This document shows, piece by piece, positions 1 through 8,078 of a stretch of 14,502 nt of DNA. The notes beneath the pieces were generated by a model. It searched no databases. It worked only from the letters and a program-made list of their open reading frames with translations, and was not told where the DNA came from. Source of the DNA: Auxenochlorella pyrenoidosa (lineage: Eukaryota > Chlorophyta > Trebouxiophyceae > Chlorellales > Chlorellaceae); assembly GCA_001430745.1 (NCBI GenBank), contig KQ482042.1, positions 1,980,389-1,994,890 of the forward strand, given 5' to 3'. Made by a program: the position numbers and the translations under genes. Each line of letters begins with the position of its first letter. Position 1 is the first letter of the stretch.

Positions 1-154
1 TCACCGGGCTGGCTGACGCGCATGGGCTTCCTTGTACTGCTGTGCTCGCCGTGTTATCTTCCCCTGCCAGTGCTCACGTTCGCTGCCACATGGTGCAGCA
101 CCTGCTGCGTTGCCTCAGTGCCCCCTGCCCCCTGCCTGCCTGCTCCCCCTGCAG
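1..154 (+). other. intron of copy A, 3' part
   Basis: These bases have no coding similarity to the copy B exon that should come next upstream (the CIFVHGC exon). They end in a C-rich pyrimidine tract and a CTGCAG acceptor directly before the phase-1 GLPEEV exon. They are therefore read as the tail of an intron whose donor lies left of the window. Confidence 0.75.
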
Positions 155-2238
155 GCCTGCCCGAGGAGGTGTCCCACAGCAAGCAGTGCCTGGCCGCGGG
201 CTATGCTGTTTTGGCGCTCATGTCCAAGAACCGCATCCAGAATGGCCCGGTTGCCCGCTGCTTCTCCTCCTCTGGTGACGGCAGTGAGTGGGCGGTCAGG
301 TTCCTTCGCAGTGGCTGCAAAACACACCAGCTGGCCTGCTGGTCTGGGCTGTTGACTGCCTGCTCGCGTGCCTGGCTTGCCCGCATATCAATACGTGCAG
401 TCACATTGACTGCACTAAGAAGGGAGGGGGGGGCGCGGCGCGGCGGGGCGGGGCGGGGCCCACGAACCTTTGGTCTACCTTCCCCCCTGCAGATGACCAG
501 CCGGATGCCAGGGCGGTCATTGAGAGGTGGACTAAGCGCTTCAAGCTGGCCAGCAAGCCCAAGTACATGTTTGGCGTGTCCTCCGGCGCCGCCTTTGCTA
601 TCAAGTTTCCCAGCGTCATGAAGCTGCAGGGCATTGTGTCTGGTGGGCAGCTTGGCCTGCCGAATGAGAGGGTGTTATGGTGCCTGCGGGTGCCACATGG
701 CACCCAGGGCGCTGACGCCACAACAAGGACTCCTGTCCGGGCTGTGAGGCAGCCATGCCCTTTCCTGCCCCTCCCTCCCTGCCCATACCTGTGCTCACCA
801 GGGTTGCGCCATCAGCTAGTGTCCTTTTCCTGGCCCCGTCTGCAGAGGTCAACATGCCCAATGTCGGCTCCTGGCTGGTGGACAGCAAGGGGCGGTTTAA
901 CCACGATATGCCGCCCACGGTGTTCTATCAGATGCAGGTCAGCAGCCTGCGCCTGTGAGTTGGTGGCTCTGGGTGCAGCAGCTCGGAAGCAAGTAACTGG
1001 GCTGGTGCAAGCAGGGCAGCAGCAGCTGATGCATTGCTGGTCAGGGACCTGACTGGACCCCCCCATCCCCCCCAAACCCGTTCCCTGCACCCACTTCCAA
1101 CACAGCGGGATAACAAGACGGCCAAGCAGATCGAGGCTGCGGTCAAGGTGTTCAACGACAACAGGGTGCCTGTTGGCGTCGTGAAGGTACGGCCCGGGCA
1201 GCTGCTGCTGGCCATGGGCTCGTCTCGCCCCGTGCCGCGCCAACGTGCCTGCTGCCGCCCGCACAAGCTTGCGTTTCTACGTGCACACAGCAGTGTGCGC
1301 CTGTATTTGCTGCCTGCATGGCACATGTAGGCCTGTCCCTGCCATGCCTGCCATCCATCTGCGCATCTGCCCATCCTGCCGCAGGTGGGCGCCCGCCCGA
1401 TCACCGACACCTTCCTCTTCGAGCGTTCGCTGTACATCTCCAAGAGCCAGGCCAAGCAGATTGCCTTCTTCCTGCGTAAAATTAGAGTGATTGACAGCAG
1501 CGGCTTTGTGAACTATGATGTCCGAGTGGTGCGCTGGGGCAGCTGGGCTAGCCCTCAGACGTGTATGGGCCCCCGCTTGCCTGCGTGCCTGCCTGCTTGC
1601 CCGCCGCCTGCCTGCGTGCTCGCCAGCTGTCAGCTTGCCCACTCATCTGTACGCCCACCTGCTAGCCACAAAAGCAGTCCCCTGCACCTGGACCTGCCAG
1701 CCCCAAGGGCAGCTGCCTGCGCTGCCTGTGCAGAGCGATGGCTGGACAAAAGAGCTGCCCAAGTACCTGCCCTGGCTCAAGCGCACCAGCCCCTACTACA
1801 ACCTCATCTCCGACGAGTCGCAGATCTGGCAGGGTGGGGCGGCCCGGTGCCAGCATGGCATAGCCAGACAAGAGGCGCATGCACAATGGGTGCTCACCAT
1901 GCAGCAGCGCACCTGTGTGTTCCACGTGCTGGCCAGCGGCAGGACACTCCTCTGATCCTGCCACCCCTGCCTACTGTCCTGCATTTTCGGAGCCTCGCTG
2001 CACGGAACCTGTGCCCACGCCGTCGGCCTCTCCGGTGCTCTCACACACCCCACCTCCCCCCCGGCCTGCAGAGCTCAACATGGCCTGGGCCTGGCACGAG
2101 ATTGTGTCTGACTATGTGCGCCCAACGCTGGTGTGGCTGGAAAAGAAGGGCAAGGCCAACCTGGACTCCCTGGTGCAGCAGTACGACTTGCATGGAGACC
2201 TGCGCTGCCTGACCGAGAATCGCGAGGGCTGTCCCTGA
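155..2238 (+). CDS. alpha/beta-hydrolase-like protein, copy A (5' exons outside the window)
   Basis: Seven exons can be joined: 155-283, 493-642, 846-937, 1106-1186, 1385-1528, 1734-1833 and 2072-2238 (TGA). All introns are GT...AG and the phases match copy B exactly. The first visible exon opens at GLPEEVSHSKQ; the exon with the HGC oxyanion motif, the signal peptide and the start must lie upstream. A nucleophile elbow, FGVSSGAA, is encoded near 570-590. The frame then runs through EVNMPNVGSWLVD, FYQMQRDNKTAKQI, a helix-rich segment, and an AWAWHEIVSDYV segment with the likely catalytic His, ending REGCP. This supports an alpha/beta-hydrolase fold, probably a serine esterase or lipase-type enzyme; the substrate is unknown. 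I recognise the family only loosely from plant and algal hypothetical hydrolases. Relative to copy B, exon 1 here has three extra codons after the MSK motif, and the NVTS glycosylation site of copy B is absent (ITDT at that position). It is intact as far as visible, with no stop or frameshift. Confidence 0.85.
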
Positions 2239-2247
2239 GCCCCTCAG

Positions 2248-2421
2248 GTGGGTGGACCCGCCTTGCAAGGAGGTGACACGGTGCGGGCATGCTGGGCATG
2301 GTGCGGGCATGCTGGGCGTGCGCTTCACACAACCAAGGCACGGGTTTCGTGCAGCAGGCTCCCTCCCGTTTGTGGCGCATGCCTCCTCCTCAGCGCTACC
2401 GCTGCCGCTGCTGCTGCCGCA
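2248..2421 (+). other. probable 3' UTR intron of copy A
   Basis: A strong donor, CAG|GTGGGT, lies nine bases after the TGA, and a pyrimidine-rich GCTGCCGCAG acceptor ends at 2421. The size (174 bases) fits the coding introns. Copy B has a similar donor just after its stop. There is no reading frame to confirm it, so the call rests on splice consensus and on the parallel in the paralogue. Confidence 0.4.
2281..2320. repeat. 20-base tandem duplication
   Basis: Two adjacent 20-base units beginning GTGCGGGCATGCTGGGC differ at one base. They lie inside the probable 3' UTR intron of copy A. No function is evident; this is a short slippage-type repeat. Confidence 0.85.
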
Positions 2422-3261
2422 GGGGACTCTCCACGCCAAACCGTTCTGCAGCCTCACCAGCACTGGCGTTGCTGCATTGCAGCACCGCACACAGGTTTTG
2501 CCCCATGTGCTCCCTATCTGCTATTTGTCACATTCACAATACTCATGAGCAATGCATCCTCTTCTTTCTCCTCTACCTGTTGCCTCAACCGGAGGATTTG
2601 CCAGCCATTCCATTCTAGTCGGCGCATGAGCGTCAGCATGCTTGCCGTCCCCAGCCAACCGGGCTGCCAACTATTTTCATGCCATACTCATCAACGAATA
2701 CACTCTGAAAATCCCTGAAGAACAGCTGTCCTGAAATTGGCCAAACATCTGGATGCAGGACCACCTACGCGTCCCAACTCACCCGCCAGTACAATGAATA
2801 CGCATGAGCTTTCTCATTTGTTCTCGCACAGGGTGCGCCGCCATCCCATGGCACCTCTGATATCGTCCTTGTATTCTGCCAAACATTTTGAACACCCCAT
2901 GGTCGGTGGAATTGGGCTCTCACGGTCTCGGCAGGAGGGCATGGGTGGGAGGTGCGCCGCCAGCTGGCGGAGCGGCTGCAGACGACGAGGGGCTGGAAGG
3001 AGTTGCAGCAGCTGCATCAGCCTCACGCGTGACCCGCCGGCTTCGCGTCACAATTCCCCCTCTACGATCGGTGCTTGGACCCTCCCATCGGCCTTGGAGG
3101 ACCCACGGCACACAACTGCCACTGTCCCTGGGCGGCGTTTGTTGCGGGTCTGTTGCAGGCTCGCATAGGCGTATTCCTCCCAGTTTCGATCTTCCAAGTG
3201 CTAGTGGATCCCCATAGCCCACTCAGCGGCCCCAGGTGGGTGTTTGCAGCGCGAACGCGCA

Positions 3262-3266
3262 TGTAA
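3262..3266 (+). terminator. candidate TGTAA poly(A) signal for copy A
   Basis: TGTAA is the known chlorophyte poly(A) signal. This is the only plus-strand copy I found between the copy A stop and the copy B start. It would give a long 3' UTR (about 1 kb, less if the UTR intron is removed) and leave little space for the copy B promoter, so the assignment is tentative. Confidence 0.35.
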
Positions 3267-3401
3267 GCCATGGCTTTTGAAGGTTGGGCAGCCGTCGGCC
3301 AGCTGCGCACGCTGCAAGAGGCTCGGATGTGCTCAATTAGCAATGCAAGAGCGAGCGGGGCCCCGGGTGGTGCCCGGACCCTTGCCTGGTTTCTGCTCGG
3401 A

Positions 3402-3414
3402 GGGGGGGGGGGGG
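3402..3414 (+). repeat. run of 13 G upstream of copy B
   Basis: Thirteen consecutive G bases followed by A and four more G lie about 95 bases before the copy B start codon. Such a tract could form a G-quadruplex in promoter DNA or leader RNA, and it is also a likely site of sequencing length error. Confidence 0.9.
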
Positions 3415-3508
3415 AGGGGAACAGGCGCCGCTCCCATACCCTGCTCAGCTATCCGTACTCGCTTCCTGGCATCGCGCAGGTTGTGAAACAGGCAGTGCCG
3501 GAGCTGCG

Positions 3509-6500
3509 ATGCGTCGGCCTGTCCTCACCGCCGCAGTGGCGGCAGTGCTCCTTGCGCTGGTCGCCGCCCCTGCCGCCGCGCAGCCTGTGAAGCTGCAGGG
3601 CGACCAGGTGGCCATTGAGGCCAAGAACGACCGTCAGGCGGCTCTCATCAAGGCCATCACAGCGGGCCTTGCGCAGCTCGGCGAGGACGAGCGCCTCAAC
3701 AGGACGGGCCCCACCGCGGGCATCAGCGGTGGCGTGCAGTCGGCCGTGGCCTCGCAGCCCCCCCCTGTGACCAGCGCCTCTCCCGCCGAGGTCCGCAGCG
3801 CCATTGCCACCGTGATGGCCGCCGCCTCCATCCAGAGCCAGGCGCTGGGCAGCCTGGGCAACCCCGAGTTCTTCAAGTGAGCCCGATGGGGGGGGGGGGG
3901 GGGGCCGCTCCCACGCCCCGCGAGACGAGGCTGTGGCAGCCAGGGCAAGGCTGCAAAGCCCCGCACCCAAGCTGTGCCTGCGTCCTGTGCACACGTATGC
4001 ACCCTACTCCTGATGCCTGGGGTGCTCAGCGACACCCATGCGTGATCGTCCCTCCCCCCGGCCCTGTCCCACCCACCTGGCAGGTACCCCGACGGCTCTG
4101 GCCGCGTCGCCCTGTGGCGCAAGCCCGTTAGCCGCAGCACGCGCTGCGTCTGCATCTTTGTGCACGGCTGCAAGCACGACCCCTACTCCTGGTTCTACAA
4201 GAGCCAGAAGTGCCCGATGTGCACGGGTGAGCAAGTGGCGCTCAGAGGGCAGAGAGAGGGAAGGAGGAGCTTGTGCTTCAATCATTGGCTGTGGTCCCCC
4301 GGTGGCACCTTTTTAACACACTGGCTACGCACATGTCTGCTGTGCTGTGTGTGTCATGATAGCCTTCCGTCCAAGCCGCTCTCTGACGGCTAGTGTGTCG
4401 CAGGATGCCCCCCACTCGCCTTGCCTGGCACCCCTGCAATGCTAGTGCAGGCCTGCCTGAGGAGGTGTCCCACAGCAAGCAGTGCCTGGCCCACGGCTGC
4501 GCCGTGCTGGCTCTCATGTCCAAGGACCGCAAGTATGGCTCCCGCTGCTTCTCCTCCTCGGGCGATGGCAGTGAGTGGGGGCCGCGGGGCTCGGCAAGGC
4601 GCTACAGTAATGCCCGCTCAGGCCTTGCGTTGCACAAGATCTTCAGCAGGAGGCATCCCGCAACTGGGGCTCTTGTTCCCTTGCCACGCCCCTGCAGCCC
4701 GCTGCTGCTCAACCCCTGCTTGTGCGGTCCTTGCCCCCTCCCCCACCCCTCCCGCCTGCAGACGACCAGCCGTCTGCCAAGCAGGTCATCACGTCCTGGC
4801 TCATTAAGACGGGGCTGGCCGCCAAGCCCCGTTTCATGTTTGGCGTGTCCTCCGGCGCCGCCTTTGCCATCAAGTTCCCCAAGGTCATGAAGCTGCAGGG
4901 CGTCGTGTCTGGTGGGTAGCAGGGCCCTGCGCATGCGCGGGGTGCCTGAGTGTGGGTGTGGGCGGTGGGGTGGGGTGCAGGCAGGGCAGGCAGCACCCGC
5001 GTGGTGGCAGAAGCTTGGGAAGGCTGCGGGCGACTCTCCAATTCTGTGCTCCAGCCCCAGTCAAGCGCGAGCCAAGTACTTCATGCCAGTTTTTTGCCTC
5101 AGCATGGAGACATGCCCCAGCAGGGCTGCCCTTCAACACATGTCAGTCCCGATGGCCAGCAGAGCCGACCCTGCGGCCCCCGTGCCCTCATCCCCACCGA
5201 AATGCGCAGAGGTCAACATGCCAGACGTCGGCACCTGGCTGGTGGACAGCAAGGGGCGCCTCACCATGTCTGTGCCGCCCGTTGTCTACTACCAGATGGA
5301 TGTGAGGGGGGCTTAGGTGGCATGGGGCGGGCCAAGGCGCGCCAGCCCGAGCTGCTGGCCGGCATGCTCATCCGTGCGCCCAAGCCACGCCCGCCTCAGC
5401 GGGGATTCGCTAGGAGATCACGTTACGTTTCGGAATGCATGCACTGGGGCTTGCAGCACAGCCGCAGACCGTGCTCCTGTACCCACCCCAGTGCCCCATC
5501 CCCACTTCCCTGCAGCGCGACACGAAGACCGCCAAGCAGATTGCTGCCGGCGTCAAGGTACTGCAGAAGAACAAGGTGCCCGTCGGCGTCGTCAAGGTGA
5601 GGCCGCGCCAATGATGGGGCCCATGGGGGCAGCCCTGTGCGCAGAATGGCTCTGCTGGTCAGCAGGCAGGTGCAACAGCTTGCTAAGTCTGCCCCTTGTG
5701 GCACGGCTTTGAGGAGTGCCCTGGTGCTTGGCTGCACGCTGGATGGCCCCCAGCGGTAGGCTGCCAAAAGCCGTCTCTAGCAGCAACACTCATGCGCCCC
5801 CCCCCCCCCCGCGTGCAGTCCCACGTGCGCAACGTAACTAGCGACTTCCTCTACCAGCGCTCCATCTACATCACCCGCAACCAGGCGCAGCAGATTGCCT
5901 TCTACCTGCGCAAGATCGGCGTGATTGACAAGGACGGGCTCATCAACTACGACGTTCGCGTGGTGCGCCGCCTGCCCCCCCGCACACGTGCACGCCGGCT
6001 CCCTGCGCACGCCTGGCTGGCGGTGGTGCCCGGCGCCATGCTCGGGGCGCAGTAAGGCCAGGCAACCTTACCCCCGGTGCCCTCCTGCCCGCCACGCCCG
6101 CTCCCGCAGAAGCGCGGCTGGACCACCCAGCTGCCCAAGTACCTGCCCTGGCTCAAGCGCACCAGCCCCTACTACAACCTCATCTCCGACGAGTCCCAGA
6201 TCTGGCAGGGTGGGGCGGCCCGGCATGGCCTGCTCGCAAGCTCCGTCAAATGGCCAATCGATGCAGCCTTTGCTGCACTAGGCCTTACGGCACCCAACAT
6301 GTGCCACATCAGCTGCTGTCGGCTGTTGTCAACCCGCCCACCAGCCCTGCCACCCCCCCTGGCCCGCAGAGCTGAACCTGGCCTGGTCGTGGCACGAGAT
6401 TGTGTCCGACTTTGTGCGCCCCACCCTCATCTGGCTGGGCTACCAGGGCAAGACGGGCCAGGCCGGCCTGGACAACCTGGTCAAGAAGTACGACCTGCAG

Positions 6501-6545
6501 GGCAACCTGCGCTGCCTCACCGAGACGCGCGAGGGCTGCAAGTAG
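3509..6545 (+). CDS. secreted alpha/beta-hydrolase-like protein, copy B (complete)
   Basis: Nine exons: 3509-3876, 4084-4226, 4451-4570, 4762-4911, 5210-5301, 5516-5596, 5819-5962, 6110-6209 and 6370-6545. They join without frame conflict into 457 codons plus TAG. The start is chosen because residues 1-24 form a clear signal peptide: RR n-region, Ala/Val/Leu core, and an AAA|QP cleavage site. The next 95 or so residues are Ala-rich and lack a recognisable domain. The hydrolase core follows: CIFVHGC (His150-Gly151, probable oxyanion region), a Cys-rich CPMCTGLPEEV segment, the elbow GVSSG with putative nucleophile Ser240, the strand VVYYQMDRD (Asp293 conserved in copy A as a candidate acid), and WHEIVSD with His408 as the candidate base. 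NRT at 64 and NVT at 323 are possible N-glycosylation sites. A secreted, cell-wall or vacuolar esterase-like role is inferred; the substrate is unknown. It is a tandem paralogue of copy A, which lies upstream on the same strand. Confidence 0.88.
3888..3904 (+). repeat. run of 17 G in copy B intron 1
   Basis: A homopolymer G tract starts 11 bases after the GTGAGC donor of intron 1. G runs close to donors can act as intronic splicing enhancers or fold into quadruplexes. The length may be unreliable in the assembly. Confidence 0.9.
5797..5810 (+). repeat. run of 14 C forming the intron 6 pyrimidine tract
   Basis: Fourteen C bases end eight bases before the first base of copy B exon 7 (acceptor GCGTGCAG). 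The run serves as an all-cytosine polypyrimidine tract, in line with other C-rich acceptors in this window. Confidence 0.85.
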
Positions 6546-6548
6546 AGG

Positions 6549-6736
6549 GTGAGGTCGGGGCGCGGGCTGCACGCCCAGGCGGTCAAGCTCTGGGTGTGCA
6601 CGCGCTGCCTGCCTGCCCACGACCAGGCAGGCTGCTCTGCGTGCACAGAGGCTGCTTGGCCATCGAGGCGAGCTGCTCGCTCATCTGGGAATGAACCGCC
6701 CGCGACCAACCCCACCCAACCCCCACCTGCACTGCA
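6549..6736 (+). other. probable 3' UTR intron of copy B
   Basis: A GTGAGG donor begins four bases after the TAG stop and a CTGCACTGCAG acceptor ends at 6736, giving 188 bases, a typical intron size here. Copy A has a comparable arrangement after its stop. Without transcript data this is a consensus-based call. Confidence 0.4.
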
Positions 6737-7392
6737 GCCATGTCAGGCCATGGCCGCGCAGCACGGGCGCCCTGCCTACCGAGCAGCAATCCGTCTGCCG
6801 TGATCAGCCCGATGGCGCCCCACGGCTGCAGATGTGCCTGAAAGACTAGGCACACGTGTTTCTCCTGCCTGCCAAGCCCTTGGCCTGAGCTGGGGCGTGC
6901 CCCATCCCGCCTCGGAGCCTGCAGCTGTTGCTTTTGATGTAGAATTCCCACTTCCCCTGCCACCCCTCCTTCATCACACCGGCAGCCAACCCTATGAGCT
7001 TGCACCCTGCCCGGCCCCGGCCCTCCATGCGTGCAGAAGCATTTGATTTTCCCCGGCGTGCACCGCTGTTGTTTCTCTCTGCTCCCACTTCCAGTCAGCT
7101 CCTTTGCTGTCATGCCCTATCAAAACCCCGATTCCAACCGATTGCCTCCCCGATCCGTCCACCCTGCATGCTGCAAATGACTTGGCACCCCTCATGGCTC
7201 GCACGCACTCGAGGTCTGCGCGGACCCCTCCCCTGCACCGACACAATCCCAAACGAGCCTGGCCCTTCTCAACATCCTCTGCACACCTCTCTCCTTGCTT
7301 CATCATTCATCCATGAGCACCCCGCCCTGAGCCCGGCTCCCTGTGCTGGAACCAGCAGCAGGCTGCAGGCTGAACGCCCCTGGCTTACCTCC

Positions 7393-7397
7393 TGTAA
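7393..7397 (+). terminator. candidate TGTAA poly(A) signal for copy B
   Basis: This is the first plus-strand TGTAA after the copy B stop, about 850 bases downstream (about 660 if the UTR intron is removed). Long 3' UTRs are common in green algae, but the distance makes this uncertain. Confidence 0.35.
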
Positions 7398-7515
7398 AGC
7401 CTTCCCACCCCAGCATGTGCGGACAGAAGCCTTGGCAGATGGCAGGCTGTGCGATGCCAGGCTGTGGGACGGTGGGCTGGAACAGGCCGTGCGCCACACC
7501 CCAAGCCGAAGAAAC

Positions 7516-7520
7516 TTACA
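7516..7520 (-). terminator. candidate TGTAA poly(A) signal for the DUF707-like gene (or splice donor)
   Basis: Read on the minus strand this is TGTAA, the only one found between the stop at 8079 and this point. It overlaps a perfect GTAAGT splice-donor sequence, so it could instead mark the end of an unannotated exon. Both readings are possible. Confidence 0.35.
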
Positions 7521-7538
7521 TGCGCTGGGCACACGCCT

Positions 7539-7877
7539 TCATGCGCGCAGCGGTGATGCAGGCAGGGGGCGGGATCGTGATCGCCCTGCTCCCGCTGCAC
7601 CCTGGTGCCCCCCCTGGGTGTGACGGGCCCACCTGAGGGCCGCTGCTGCGCCTGCCGCAGCTGCCAACACCGCCGTGCCAAGCAACGCCATTGGCTGCTG
7701 CCAGAGCCGCGCTCTTTGCAACGCAAGTGCTGCTGCCTGCTGCTGCTCTGGCTGCGCTGCTGCGCCCGCTGCCAGAGCCTTCCCCGCCTCTGCTGCTGCC
7801 GCCTGCGGCGCGGCCAGCACGGCTCCAAGGATGAGGGGCCTGTTCCCGCGGGCCGTGGGCTCCATGAAGCCGCACTC
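7539..7877 (-). other. possible alternative 3'-terminal exon or unannotated minus-strand coding exon
   Basis: A good acceptor (TCCTCCACAG) precedes a minus-strand open frame starting ECGFMEPTARGN. Its first 25 or so codons are strongly G/C-ending, like the real exons nearby; after that it becomes Ala- and Gln-rich, with a hydrophobic stretch MALLGTAVLAAAAG. The frame ends with a stop at 7539. It is in phase with a cryptic donor (AAG|GTGCGC) inside the last exon of the DUF707-like gene at 8114/8115, so splicing could replace that protein's last residues with about 112 new ones. Alternatively this is 3' UTR, or a small separate gene starting at the internal Met. I recognise no family. Confidence 0.25.
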
Positions 7878-8078
7878 CTGTGGAGGATGGGCGGGGTGGT
7901 TCTGGCAGGCTGGGGAGGGTGCCGGGCATACTGTGGCACCGCCATGCCGGCTCCAGGCCGGCCTCCCTCCCTCCCTGTCATTCCTGGGCTGCTCCTGCTC
8001 CCTCGCCCTGCCGTGCAGCACCGCAGCCCTGCCGCACACCCTCGCGCACCACCCGCCCGCCCCCGCTCTGCCCAGCTG

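Larger units (their letters stand above)
2239..3508. other. gene-free spacer: copy A 3' UTR and copy B upstream region
   Basis: No convincing coding exon is seen on either strand. GC is visibly lower between about 2500 and 2900 than in the genes. It should hold the copy A 3' UTR (with a likely intron at 2248-2421), a possible TGTAA poly(A) signal at 3262-3266, and the copy B promoter and 5' leader in the remaining roughly 230 bases. No TATA box or other named promoter element could be recognised. Confidence 0.6.
6546..8078. other. convergent intergenic region: 3' UTRs of copy B and the DUF707-like gene
   Basis: The copy B stop (plus strand) and the DUF707-like stop (minus strand) face each other across about 1.5 kb. 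Bases 6737-7380 show no credible exon on either strand. A TGTAA lies on each strand (7393-7397 plus, 7516-7520 minus). Bases 7539-7877 hold a minus-strand open frame with good splice borders, listed separately. Long open frames on both strands elsewhere here are expected from the high GC. Confidence 0.55.

Noticed and set aside
288..1052. 254-codon plus-strand frame across copy A introns
   Set aside because: It reads through intron sequence and, over the exon at 493-642, uses a frame that matches copy B only in part before continuing into intron. The spliced model matches the paralogue throughout.
1560..1625. Imperfect TGCC/TGCG-rich tract resembling a minisatellite or CRISPR-like repeat
   Set aside because: The units are irregular and only 4-8 bases, with no spacers; it is simple-sequence intron DNA of the kind seen in several other introns here.
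3449..3994. 181-codon minus-strand frame opposite copy B exon 1
   Set aside because: It is antisense to an exon with a clear signal peptide on the plus strand and has a Gly/Arg/His-rich shadow composition.
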